A DNA stretch of 14,723 nucleotides from Chloroflexota bacterium. Lineage in GTDB: Bacteria > Chloroflexota > Limnocylindria > Limnocylindrales > CSP1-4. The stretch's first letter is position 1, and every line of letters begins with the position of its first letter. Below are positions 5,945 through 13,325 of this stretch, one piece after another. The notes beneath the pieces were generated by a model. That model had not been told where the DNA came from. It ran no database searches and worked only from the letters and a program-made list of their open reading frames with translations. Location of the stretch: contig JAICUV010000061.1 of NCBI GenBank assembly GCA_025935655.1, forward strand, positions 1 to 14,723. Reading direction: 5' to 3'. The position numbers were made by a program, and so were the translations under genes.

Positions 5945-7279
5945 CTACTCGTCCCCGTCGCTGGACTGGTCGTCCACCTCGCGCTCGCGCGCCACGAGCA
6001 CCTTGCCCACGCGGCGCCCGTCGGTCGTCTCGACCGTCAGCCGGAGCCCGTCGACGCGGATCTCGTCGCCCGGCTGCGGGATCCCGCCGATCCGGTGATA
6101 CACGAGGCCGCCCACCGTGTCGTACTCGTCCTCGTCCTCGAGCTGGAGCTTGAGGTCCCACAGGTCGAGCAGGTCGTCGACGGACGCCCGGCCGTCGACC
6201 CGGGCGGAGTTGTCGTCCAGCAGCTCGACGAGCGGCTCCTCGACGTCGTACTCGTCCTGGATCTCGCCCACGATCTCCTCCAGCAGGTCCTCGATCGTCA
6301 CGAGGCCCGCCGTCCCGCCGTACTCGTCGAGCACGATCGCGATGTGGACCTTGCGCCGCTGGAACTCGTGGAGCAGGTCGTCGATGGTCATCGACTCCGG
6401 CACGAACACCGGCGTGCGGAGCATGGCCCGCAGGTTCGACGGCGCGTCCGAGCTCGACTTGAGGAACGGCAGCAGGTCCTTCGCGTACAGGATGCCCACG
6501 ACCTCGTCCACCGAGGTCTCGTACACGGGCAGCCGCGAGTGGCCCTCGTCGATGATCCGGTCGACGGCCTCGTCGAAGGTGGAGGACGCGGGGAGCGCGA
6601 CGATGGCGATCCGCGGGACCATGACCTCGTGCAGGCGGCGGTCGCCGAGCTCGATGACCGCGTTGATCATCTGCTCCTCCTCGGCCTCGAGGATGCCCTG
6701 CTCCCCTCCCCGCTCGACGATGAGCCGGAGCTCCTCGGCCGTGATCTGGGCCTCGGAGCTGATGTCGACGCCGATCACCCGGGTGACGGCGCGGGTGATC
6801 CCCGTGAGCAGCGCGACGACCGGCGCGAGGATCCGCCCGAGCACGTCCAGCGGGCCGGCGAGGGTGAGCGCGAACCGCTCCGGGTGCGCGAGGGCCAGCG
6901 TCTTGGGGACGAGCTCCGCGAACACGATCGTGAACAGGGCGAGGATGACCGTGACGATGACGAGCGCGACGCCGTCGGCGGTCCCCGCGTCCATGCCGAC
7001 GCCCACCAGCACCCCGGCCAGCGACTGGCTGAGGCTGACGGCCGCATAGGCCGAGGCGAGGAAGCCGATGACCGTGAGGCCGAGCTGGGACACGGCGAGG
7101 AACCGGCCGGGATCGCCGAGCAGGCGCTGGACGCGGCGGGCGCCCGGCCGCCCCTCCTCGACCATCTGCTCCACGCGGCTGCGCCGGATCGAGACGAGGG
7201 CGATCTCGGCCGCGACGAAGATCGCCTCGAAGAAGGTGAGGACGACCAGGAACAGGATCTCGCCGATGGGTATGTTCAC
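5945..7279 (-). CDS. HlyC/CorC-family membrane protein (CNNM domain, CBS pair, CorC_HlyC domain)
   Basis: This 444-residue inner-membrane protein has the standard order for the CNNM/CorC family. An N-terminal DUF21/CNNM region (about 1-180) has four hydrophobic segments near 5-30, 62-90, 103-128 and 140-165, and the AELVPKTLALAHPE signature at 121-134. A CBS pair (about 215-340) starts with VMVPR and includes VLDEYGGTAGLVTIEDLLEEIVGEI at its end. A C-terminal CorC_HlyC domain (about 355-432) follows. Relatives such as MpfA, PaeA and YfjD export or regulate Mg2+, Co2+ or polyamines; the old hemolysin label is not reliable. The tail is acidic (DDQSSDGDE). The GTG start overlaps the glmU TGA by four bases (GTGA), so the two are probably translated together. 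Confidence 0.93.
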   Translation of the reverse strand: MNIPIGEILFLVVLTFFEAIFVAAEIALVSIRRSRVEQMVEEGRPGARRVQRLLGDPGRFLAVSQLGLTVIGFLASAYAAVSLSQSLAGVLVGVGMDAGTADGVALVIVTVILALFTIVFAELVPKTLALAHPERFALTLAGPLDVLGRILAPVVALLTGITRAVTRVIGVDISSEAQITAEELRLIVERGGEQGILEAEEEQMINAVIELGDRRLHEVMVPRIAIVALPASSTFDEAVDRIIDEGHSRLPVYETSVDEVVGILYAKDLLPFLKSSSDAPSNLRAMLRTPVFVPESMTIDDLLHEFQRRKVHIAIVLDEYGGTAGLVTIEDLLEEIVGEIQDEYDVEEPLVELLDDNSARVDGRASVDDLLDLWDLKLQLEDEDEYDTVGGLVYHRIGGIPQPGDEIRVDGLRLTVETTDGRRVGKVLVAREREVDDQSSDGDE

Positions 7280-8709
7280 CCGGCGGGGTCCTCTGCTGCG
7301 GGCTCCGTCGGGTCGGCAGGCGGCGTGGGCGCGATCGGGCGGATCTCGCGGATCCTCGCCGGGACGCCGACGGCGAGCTTGCCCGCCGGCACGTCCTTCG
7401 TGACGACCGCCCCCGCACCGGTCTTGCTGCCGGCGCCCAGCGTGATCGGCGCGCGGAGCATCGTGTCCACGCCCAGGAACACGCCCTCGCCGATCGTCGT
7501 GTGGTGCTTGTTGACGCCGTCGTAGTTCGCGGTGATCGAGCCGGCGCCGACGTTCGTGTCCGCGCCCACGTCGGCGTCGCCGAGGTAGCTCATGTGGTGC
7601 TGGCGGACGTGCTCGCCGAGGGTGCTGTTCTTGATCTCGGCGAAGTTGCCGATCTCGGACCGGCTGCCGACGTGCGCGCCGCGGCGGAGGTGCGAGAACG
7701 GCCCGATCGTGACGTCGTCGTCCACGGTCGCGCCCTCGAGGACGCTGGCCCAGACGACGCATCGCTCGCCGATCACCGAATCGTGGATCTGCGTGCCGGT
7801 CGCGATCCGGCTGCCCGCGCCGACGCTCGTCGTGCCGCGCAGGACGACGCCCGGCTCGAGGATCACGTCCTCGGCCAGCGTCACGTCGTGGTCCAGGTAG
7901 ACCGTGGACGGGTCGACCATCGTCACGCCCGCCTTCATCCAGCGGTCGTTGAGCTCGACCCGCATGTCCCACTCGGCGCGGGCGAGCTGGGAGCGGTCGT
8001 TGATGCCGGTGAGCCGGCCGTCGTCCTCCACCTCGAGCGCGGCGACCAGCCGGCCGTCCTCCCGGGCCATCGCCACGAGGTCGGTCAGGTACAGCTCGCC
8101 GGTGGCCGCGCTGGGCGTGAGGTCGCCGATCCGGCGTCGCAGCCACGATGCGTCCAGCGCATACAGCCCCGCGTTGATCTCGGTGAGCTGGCGCTCCTCC
8201 TCGGACGCGTCCTTGTCCTCGACGATGCGCTCCACGGTCCCGCCCTCGTTGCGCACGACGCGGCCCAGTCCCGTGGGATCGAGCGCGTCGACCGCGACCA
8301 GCGACATCGCGGCGTGGTCGAGGGCACGCGCCTCGAGCAGCGCCTCGAGCAGGTCCGCCTTGACGAGCGGCACGTCGCCGGACAGCACGAGCACCTCCTC
8401 GGCCTCGGCTGGGAGCGCCTGGAGGGCCGCGCGCAGCGCGTCCCCGGTGCCCAGGGGCTCGTCCTGGAGCGCGGCCTCCGCGCGACCCGCGACGGCGTCG
8501 CGGACGGCCCCGGTCGCGGGCGAGTAGACGACGATCGGGCGCGAGCCCGTGGCCGCGTCCGCCGCGTCCAGGACGTACTCGATCATCGGGCGCCCGCACA
8601 GGCGGTGGAGCACCTTGGGCGTCCGGGACTTCATGCGCGTGCCGAGGCCCGCCGCGAGGACGATGGCGACGGTGCGCCCCGCGGGCGCGCCGGGACGTGC
8701 GCTGGTCAC
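7276..8709 (-). CDS. glmU: Bifunctional N-acetylglucosamine-1-phosphate uridyltransferase / glucosamine-1-phosphate acetyltransferase
   Basis: GlmU (477 residues, usual 450-490) acetylates glucosamine-1-phosphate and then transfers UMP to give UDP-GlcNAc, the precursor of peptidoglycan and other glycans. The N-terminal uridyltransferase half carries LAAGLGTRMKS (18-28) with Lys32, the sugar-binding LGTGDAL (86-92), LSGDVPL and NAGLY. The C-terminal half is a left-handed beta-helix of hexapeptide repeats with GNFAEIKNS (354-362), the catalytic His372 in HHMSYLGDA and VGAGSITANYDG (387-398). The C-terminal 20 residues are Pro/Ala-rich and poorly conserved. The GTG start at 8709 gives an 11-residue extension before TVAIVLAAG; no other start is better. 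A TTGACA-type promoter lies upstream, overlapping the end of the DinB-like gene. Confidence 0.97.
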   Translation of the reverse strand: MTSARPGAPAGRTVAIVLAAGLGTRMKSRTPKVLHRLCGRPMIEYVLDAADAATGSRPIVVYSPATGAVRDAVAGRAEAALQDEPLGTGDALRAALQALPAEAEEVLVLSGDVPLVKADLLEALLEARALDHAAMSLVAVDALDPTGLGRVVRNEGGTVERIVEDKDASEEERQLTEINAGLYALDASWLRRRIGDLTPSAATGELYLTDLVAMAREDGRLVAALEVEDDGRLTGINDRSQLARAEWDMRVELNDRWMKAGVTMVDPSTVYLDHDVTLAEDVILEPGVVLRGTTSVGAGSRIATGTQIHDSVIGERCVVWASVLEGATVDDDVTIGPFSHLRRGAHVGSRSEIGNFAEIKNSTLGEHVRQHHMSYLGDADVGADTNVGAGSITANYDGVNKHHTTIGEGVFLGVDTMLRAPITLGAGSKTGAGAVVTKDVPAGKLAVGVPARIREIRPIAPTPPADPTEPAAEDPAG

Positions 8710-8795
8710 GGGGTGGGGCGTCCGGGCGACCGGAAGGGCAACGCCGCGCCCGGCGCGGCGACAGGTTCGCCCGAGGGGGCCAGTGGATGTGTCAT
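8706..8795 (-). CDS. 29-residue proline-rich ORF overlapping the glmU start (uncertain)
   Basis: An ATG at 8795 opens a 29-codon frame with eight prolines whose TGA (8708-8706) overlaps the glmU GTG in the GTGA arrangement used by many gene pairs here. It lies wholly inside the predicted 5' leader of glmU. No Shine-Dalgarno sequence is visible before it and I recognise no family. It could be a small upstream ORF coupling translation into glmU, but a frame of this length is expected by chance in GC-rich DNA. Confidence 0.2.
   Translation of the reverse strand: MTHPLAPSGEPVAAPGAALPFRSPGRPTP
8742..8760. terminator. GC-rich hairpin in the glmU leader: terminator after the DinB-like gene or leader structure
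   Basis: CGCCGCGC (8742-8749) and GCGCGGCG (8753-8760) are perfect 8-bp arms around a 3-base loop. On the minus strand the hairpin is about 75 bases past the dinB-like stop and about 33 bases before the glmU start. It might end transcripts from the tsaE group or fold in the leader of the glmU mRNA. No T tract follows. Confidence 0.3.
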
Positions 8796-8809
8796 GTGAG
8801 GCGCCGCCG

Positions 8810-8839
8810 ATTCTGCGGAAGGTGCGGTGGTGGTGTCAA
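8810..8839 (-). promoter_or_regulatory. Putative glmU promoter (TTGACA, 18 bases, CAGAAT)
   Basis: A perfect TTGACA sits at 8839-8834 on the minus strand, overlapping the stop codon of the DinB-like gene. CAGAAT (8815-8810), which matches four of six positions of TATAAT, follows after 18 bases. Transcription would start near 8803 and leave a leader of about 95 bases before glmU. This is the only full -35 consensus I noticed next to a gene start. Confidence 0.45.
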
Positions 8840-9327
8840 CCGGCGCCTCCGCGGATGGCCGCCAGGACGCGCCTCGCCTGGTCCGCGTGCTCGGCGGGAT
8901 GGGTCGCATAGTCCCGCAGCCACGCCTCGACCGAGTACGCGCCGTGTTCGGTGTGGGTGCCCGTCCGCGCCCACTCGTCCTCGGTCAGCGTCTCGAGGAT
9001 CGTGAGGGTGGACGCGCGAGCCGCGGAAGCCGCCGCGATGGAGGTCGCGATGGGCCGCCGGGTGACGTGGAGCCGCCGCACGAACGCCATCTCGTCGTAG
9101 CCGGGCAGCACCGGCTCGTCCTCCGCGATGAGGCGGCGCAGCCGCACGGCCGAGTTGAGCTCGCCGTCGGCGAGGTGGTGGGCGATCTCGCGCACCGTCC
9201 ATTCGCCGTCGATGGGGCGGAGGTCGAGCTCCGCGTCGGTCACGTCGGCCATGGCCGCCGCGAACACGTCGGCGCCCGCCCGGTAGCTGGCGACCAGCCG
9301 GTCCCGCTCCTCGCGCGTCATCGCCAT
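8836..9327 (-). CDS. DinB/YfiT-like putative metal-dependent protein
   Basis: This 163-residue protein looks like a four-helix DinB/YfiT superfamily member. It has the characteristic EWTVREIAHHLADGE segment (residues 42-56, with His50/His51) and a late HPAEH pair (His143, His147), which together would provide the three-histidine metal site. Family members include mycothiol- or bacillithiol-dependent enzymes and many proteins of unknown role; the name comes from a damage-inducible Bacillus gene and does not imply DNA repair. The ATG at 9327 is supported by GGAGGAG about 6-7 bases upstream; a second ATG two codons later (9321) is less well placed. It follows ridA by 28 bases and is probably the last gene of the tsaE-to-ridA transcript before the glmU promoter. 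Confidence 0.82.
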   Translation of the reverse strand: MAMTREERDRLVASYRAGADVFAAAMADVTDAELDLRPIDGEWTVREIAHHLADGELNSAVRLRRLIAEDEPVLPGYDEMAFVRRLHVTRRPIATSIAAASAARASTLTILETLTEDEWARTGTHTEHGAYSVEAWLRDYATHPAEHADQARRVLAAIRGGAG

Positions 9328-9355
9328 GGGTGTCTCCTCCTCGTGGTCCGGCCGC

Positions 9356-9742
9356 TCAGCGCGCGGACCGCCGGGCGATCGCCTCGATCTCCACCAGGCC
9401 GCCCTTGGGCAGCGTCTTCACCGCGACGGTCGACCTGGCGGGCGGCGGATCCGGCATGTACGTGGCGTAGACCGCGTTCACGGCACCGAAGTCCTCCATC
9501 TCGGCGAGGAAGATCGTGGTCTTGACGACGTCCGCCCAGGTCAGCCCGGCGGCGTCGAGCACCGCCGTGAGGTTGCGCAGCGAGCGGTCGGCCTGCGCCT
9601 CCACGCCCTCGACGAGGTCGCCGGTTGCCGGGTCGAGGCCCAGCTGGCCGCTGCAGAACAGGAGCCCGTCGATGGCGATGGCCTGGCTGTAGGGGCCGAT
9701 GGCGCCCGGGGCGCCGGTGGTCGAGATGGCCTGGCGGGTCAT
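9356..9742 (-). CDS. ridA: RidA family reactive intermediate (enamine/imine) deaminase
   Basis: This 128-residue YjgF/YER057c/UK114 protein is probably cytoplasmic and trimeric. It hydrolyses reactive 2-aminoacrylate-type enamine/imine intermediates made by pyridoxal-phosphate enzymes to ketoacids and ammonia. The signature is clear: GAIGPYSQAI at 13-22, FCSGQLGLDP at 29-38, Arg103 in ARSTVAV (the carboxylate-binding residue of active RidA) and VEIEAIA with Glu120 near the C-terminus. Active-site residues are intact, so it should be a true deaminase and not a regulatory paralogue. The ATG at 9742 overlaps the ispE TGA (ATGA). Placement between ispE and glmU resembles yabJ in Bacillus subtilis, where yabJ belongs to the purR operon. 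Confidence 0.95.
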   Translation of the reverse strand: MTRQAISTTGAPGAIGPYSQAIAIDGLLFCSGQLGLDPATGDLVEGVEAQADRSLRNLTAVLDAAGLTWADVVKTTIFLAEMEDFGAVNAVYATYMPDPPPARSTVAVKTLPKGGLVEIEAIARRSAR

Positions 9743-10755
9743 GCGTCCCTCTTCGCTGCGGTTGCGGCACGGATGCGGGTGGCGGCGATGAACGGCGGCC
9801 GGTCGCCCGGCGCGGGGAGCTCGCCCGTCGCGACGGCGACGCGGAGCGTCTCGGCGGCCGCGGCCGCCTCGGTCAGGGAAGGATAGAGCGCCCAGTGGCT
9901 CGGCCCACTGCCCGAGAGCCCGACCGGTCTGCCCAGCAGCCGGAGGAGCGCCCGCTTGAAGGGCACGAGGCCGGGCTCGACGAGCATGGCCGCTGGGGCG
10001 AGGTCGTTCGCGGCAGCGAGCACCGACGCCCGTACGAGGAGATCGGCGATCCGGAGGCCCGTGCGCAGCTCCTCGGCGAGGTGCGCGGAGGCGAGCCTCG
10101 CCGCTCCGCCGGCGCCCCGGGCCCCCGCGTCCCATGCCCGGAACGCGGCCGGCGTGGCGATCCCGAGGCCCGGCGTCACGACCAGGAGTCCCGGCCGGTC
10201 GTGCCCCGCGTCGACGTCGCGCAGCCACGGAAGGGGCGTGAGGCGCTCGCCACGTCCCTCGACGAGCGCCGGCCCGCCGGCGAGGAAGAACGGGACGTCC
10301 GATCCGAGTCCCGCGAACAACGCGTGCCGTGCCTGGGCGTCCAGCTCCACCCCCCACGCCTCGAGCGCGGCGTCCGCGGCCGCGGCGGCGTCCGACGACC
10401 CGCCGGCGAGCCCCGCCGCCACGGGGATCCGCTTGTCGAGGCGGGCCGCGAGCGGGGGCGGCGGCTCGCGCCGGCCCCACTCGGGGGCGGCGGCCCGGCG
10501 AGCGGCGGCGATGGCACGCAGGACGAGGTTGTCCGCCTTCGGGCCCGGGTCGAAGCCCGTGACGTGGAGGCTGTCCGCGTCCCCGGACGGCGCGACGGAG
10601 ACCGACAGCCGATCCGCGAGGTCGAGCGGCACCATGACGCTGTGGAGGTCGTGGAAGCCGTCCGGCCGCATGCCGAGGACCGCGAGCGTGAGGTTGACCT
10701 TCGCCGGCGCGAGCCGTACGACGGGCGCCAGCCGGCGATCCGGGTCGTCGGTCAC
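9739..10755 (-). CDS. ispE: 4-diphosphocytidyl-2-C-methyl-D-erythritol kinase
   Basis: IspE phosphorylates CDP-methylerythritol in the MEP pathway to IPP and DMAPP, the building blocks used by the prenyl synthase at 3795-4817. This 338-residue GHMP kinase shows APAKVNLTLAVLG with Lys19, the phosphate-binding loop PVAAGLAGGSSDAAA (111-125), GSDVPFFL with the catalytic Asp153, and the C-terminal GLSGSGPS loop (279-286). It is slightly long for the family (280-320) through loop insertions and a basic Arg/Ala tail after residue 315. The GTG at 10755 overlaps the rsmA TGA (GTGA) and puts the conserved Lys motif at the usual distance from the N-terminus. The same frame runs upstream into rsmA, but that part is not real. 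Confidence 0.95.
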   Translation of the reverse strand: MTDDPDRRLAPVVRLAPAKVNLTLAVLGMRPDGFHDLHSVMVPLDLADRLSVSVAPSGDADSLHVTGFDPGPKADNLVLRAIAAARRAAAPEWGRREPPPPLAARLDKRIPVAAGLAGGSSDAAAAADAALEAWGVELDAQARHALFAGLGSDVPFFLAGGPALVEGRGERLTPLPWLRDVDAGHDRPGLLVVTPGLGIATPAAFRAWDAGARGAGGAARLASAHLAEELRTGLRIADLLVRASVLAAANDLAPAAMLVEPGLVPFKRALLRLLGRPVGLSGSGPSHWALYPSLTEAAAAAETLRVAVATGELPAPGDRPPFIAATRIRAATAAKRDA

Positions 10756-11642
10756 TCGCCGGGTCCCCCGGGGATGGGCCCGAGGGCCTCCGCGAGCGCC
10801 AGCCACTCCCCGACCGCGACCGTCTGCGGGCGCCGGTTGCGGTCGATGCCGCAGGCCGCGAGCGCCGCGTCCACCCGCTCGCCGTCGATCGGGAGCTGGC
10901 GCGTCAGGACGTTGTGGAGCATCTTCCGGCGCTCCCGGAAGCCGGCCTGGACGAGGCGCCACAGGTTGTCCTCGGCCGCGGCATCGAGTCGGTCGTCAGG
11001 CGGGTACGGCTCGAGGACCAGCACCGCCGACTCGACCTTTGGCGCGGGCTCGAACGAGTCGCGGCCGACCCTGAACGCCACCCGGGCCTTCGCGTGGTAC
11101 TGCACGAACACCGACAGGTACGAGAGACCGCCGGGTGCGGCGGCGATCCGCTCGGCGACCTCGCGCTGGACCATGAGCACGAGCCGTTGCGCGCGTGGCT
11201 CGCGACCCAGCAGGCGGTGGAGGATGGGGCTCGTGATGTGATACGGGAGGTTGGCCACGACGTCGTACGGCGGCGGGCACAGGTGCACGAGGTCCTGGTC
11301 CAGGGCGTCACCCTCGACGATCCGGAGCCGCTCCTCGGCGAGCGCCGCGGCGAAGGTCTCGCGCAGCTGCGCCACGAGACCCCGGTCCAGCTCCACTGCC
11401 GTCACGGCGGCGCCCGCGGCGAGCAGGCCGCCGGTCAGGAACCCGAGCCCCGGGCCGATCTCCAGCACCGCGCGGTCCGGCCCGGGATCCGCCTCCTGGA
11501 GGATCCCCTCGAGCACGTCGACGTCCGCGAGGAAGTTCTGCGACAGGTTGTGGCGCGCGCGGAGGCCGGCGGCCTTGAGGCGGCGCTGGACGTACTGCGG
11601 GTCGAGCCGGAGATCGGCCGCGGCGCGCGGCTCGCGGCTCAC
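10752..11642 (-). CDS. rsmA: 16S rRNA (adenine1518-N6/adenine1519-N6)-dimethyltransferase
   Basis: RsmA (KsgA) transfers four methyl groups from S-adenosylmethionine to two adjacent adenines in helix 45 of 16S rRNA during late 30S assembly. The 296-residue protein contains RHNLSQNFLAD (30-40), motif I VLEIGPGLGFLT (59-70), VELD, EGDAL (110-114), the catalytic NLPYHI (131-136) and the C-terminal helical domain with GFRERRKML. The order and length are typical. GTG 11642 begins 7 bases after the tsaD stop. An overlapping ATG at the tsaD stop leads only to a four-codon frame, so the GTG is the better start. It lies between tsaD and ispE, and the rsmA-ispE pairing is found in many Gram-positive bacteria. 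Confidence 0.97.
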   Translation of the reverse strand: MSREPRAAADLRLDPQYVQRRLKAAGLRARHNLSQNFLADVDVLEGILQEADPGPDRAVLEIGPGLGFLTGGLLAAGAAVTAVELDRGLVAQLRETFAAALAEERLRIVEGDALDQDLVHLCPPPYDVVANLPYHITSPILHRLLGREPRAQRLVLMVQREVAERIAAAPGGLSYLSVFVQYHAKARVAFRVGRDSFEPAPKVESAVLVLEPYPPDDRLDAAAEDNLWRLVQAGFRERRKMLHNVLTRQLPIDGERVDAALAACGIDRNRRPQTVAVGEWLALAEALGPIPGGPGE

Positions 11643-11649
11643 GGCCGCG

Positions 11650-12726
11650 TCATCCGCGGGTCACGCGCGAGAGCGGCCAGGTGGGCGTCGCGTCGAGCGA
11701 GAGGTCCGCGAGGTCGCCCGCGGCAAGGCGCCGCGCGCCCGCGGCCCCGATCATCGCGCCGTTGTCCGTGCACAGCCCGGGCCGCGGGAGCGTGATGCGC
11801 AGCCCGCGAGCGGTCGCCGCCGATGCGATCCGCGTGCGCAGCGCCTCGTTCGAGGCCACGCCGCCGCCCAGCACGATGCCCGCGGCGCCCGTCTCCTCGG
11901 CCGCGCGGATCGTCTTCGTCGCGAGGACGTCCACGACCGCGTCCTGGAACCCCCATGCCAGCTCCGCGAGCAGCTCGTCGGGGAGGGGCGCCCCGGTCGC
12001 GTCCGCCGGCAGCCCGGCCTCGGCGCGGGCCTCCGCGATGATCCGCCGGGCGGCCGTCTTGAGGCCCGAGAAGCTGAAGTCGTACGAGTCGCCCATCCAG
12101 GCCCGCGGGAAGACCCGGTCATGGGCGGTCGCACGCTCGGCGGCGGCGCTGATCGCCGGCCCACCCGGGTAGCCGAGGCCCAGCAGCCGCCCCACCTTGT
12201 CGAACGCCTCGCCCGCGGCGTCGTCGACCGTGGTGCCCAGGAGGCGGTAGGTGAGGTCGTCGCGCATCTCCACGAGGAACGTGTGGCCGCCCGACACGAC
12301 CAGCGCCACGAGCGGGAACGCCGGGGCATCGCGGGCCGCCTCACCGGGGTCCAGCAGCCAGCCCGCGTAGACATGCCCCTCGAGGTGGTTGACGCCCACC
12401 AGCGGCTTCCCGTGCGCCCAGGCGAGCGTCTTGGCGAAGTTGATGCCGACGAGCAGGGAGCCCGCCAGCCCGGGCCCGCTCGTCACGGCGATGCCGTCGA
12501 CGTCCGCCACGGAGACGCCGGCGGCGGCCAGCGCCTCGTCGAGCGCGGGCACGATCCAGCGCAGGTGGGCGCGCGCGGCGACCTCGGGGACGATGCCGCC
12601 AGTCGGCGCGTGGAGCGCGACCTGGCTCGCAACGACGTTGGCGTGGATCCGGCGCCCGTCCTCGACGAGCGCGACGCCCGTCTCGTCGCACGAGGACTCG
12701 ATGGCCAGCACCAGGCTCCCGGTCAC
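11650..12726 (-). CDS. tsaD: tRNA N6-adenosine threonylcarbamoyltransferase TsaD
   Basis: TsaD transfers the threonylcarbamoyl group from threonylcarbamoyl-AMP to A37 of ANN-reading tRNAs, giving t6A. It works in a complex with TsaB and TsaE, encoded just upstream. In this 358-residue ASKHA-fold protein, LAIESSCDET (7-16) starts the fold. The metal-binding histidines are His114 and His118 in NHLEGH. Further motifs are VVSGGHT (143-149), GEAFDKV, the nucleotide-binding GGGVASN and the late CTDNGAMIG. All match bacterial TsaD (Gcp/YgjD). The GTG at 12726 overlaps the rimI TGA (GTGA). The partner TsaC that makes threonylcarbamoyl-AMP is not in the window. Confidence 0.97.
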   Translation of the reverse strand: MTGSLVLAIESSCDETGVALVEDGRRIHANVVASQVALHAPTGGIVPEVAARAHLRWIVPALDEALAAAGVSVADVDGIAVTSGPGLAGSLLVGINFAKTLAWAHGKPLVGVNHLEGHVYAGWLLDPGEAARDAPAFPLVALVVSGGHTFLVEMRDDLTYRLLGTTVDDAAGEAFDKVGRLLGLGYPGGPAISAAAERATAHDRVFPRAWMGDSYDFSFSGLKTAARRIIAEARAEAGLPADATGAPLPDELLAELAWGFQDAVVDVLATKTIRAAEETGAAGIVLGGGVASNEALRTRIASAATARGLRITLPRPGLCTDNGAMIGAAGARRLAAGDLADLSLDATPTWPLSRVTRG

Positions 12727-13325
12727 GCGACGCCCTCGTTCGGGTCGCGGCCGGGCGCCTGCTGGGCCGGCTCGGCGGGCGTGAGCGTGTCGTCCGGGGC
12801 AGCCGATGGCGGCGGGGACGCGTCGAGCGCCTCGCGCAGCCGGGCGAGCCGCTCGCGCATCGGCGCCCCGGCGAGCGGCTCGGTGGTCATGATCAGCGCG
12901 TCTTCCTGGTTGTCGCTGTAGTAGCGCGGCCGCAGGCCCACGGGCCGGAACCCGTACTTCTCGTACAGGCGTCGTGCCGCGAGGTTGGACAGCCGGACCT
13001 CGAGCGTCGCCTCGCGTGCGTGGCGGTCCACGGAGAGGTCGAGCAGCGAGAGCAGCAGCCGCTCGCCGATCCGCCGTCGCCGGTAGCGCGGGTGGACGGC
13101 GAACGTGGTCACGTGCGCCTCGTCCACCATGAGCCAGATCCCCCCGTAGGCGACGATCTCCTCGCCGATCAGCCCCACCAGGTACGCGGCGAGGCGGTTC
13201 GACTCGAGCTCCTGGCGGTACGCCTGCGGCGGCCAGGGCGTCGTGAACGAGGCGCGCTCGATGAGCTGGACCGACGGCAGGTCGGCGACGGTCATCGGCC
13301 GGATGAGGAGCACCGGCGAGATCAT
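12723..13325 (-). CDS. rimI: Ribosomal-protein-alanine N-acetyltransferase RimI-like, with a C-terminal extension
   Basis: This GNAT-fold acetyltransferase resembles RimI, which acetylates the N-terminal alanine of ribosomal protein S18 and, in some bacteria, other proteins. In the 200-residue product the acetyl-CoA loop is RRRRIGERLL (82-91), preceded by HVTTFAVHPRYR. Glu109 in LEVRLSN and Tyr121 in RLYEKYGF correspond to the E. coli catalytic Glu103 and Tyr115, and YYSDNQEDALIM (135-146) is a RimI hallmark. Typical RimI is about 150 residues. Here an extra 50 residues rich in Pro, Ala, Asp and Glu follow, with no recognisable fold. The ATG at 13325 overlaps the tsaB TGA (ATGA) and its stop overlaps tsaD, so it is well embedded in the t6A gene group. 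Confidence 0.92.
   Translation of the reverse strand: MISPVLLIRPMTVADLPSVQLIERASFTTPWPPQAYRQELESNRLAAYLVGLIGEEIVAYGGIWLMVDEAHVTTFAVHPRYRRRRIGERLLLSLLDLSVDRHAREATLEVRLSNLAARRLYEKYGFRPVGLRPRYYSDNQEDALIMTTEPLAGAPMRERLARLREALDASPPPSAAPDDTLTPAEPAQQAPGRDPNEGVA

Noticed and set aside
5929..5946. Direct repeat GCGCTCCGC next to the CNNM stop
   Set aside because: Two nine-base copies in very GC-rich DNA, with no third copy and no inverted arrangement; probably chance.
5753..7525. A 590-codon plus-strand open frame opposite the CNNM gene
   Set aside because: It is antisense to an unambiguous membrane protein. The Asp/Arg/His/Val-rich translation has no domain pattern and is explained by GC-rich third positions of the real gene.
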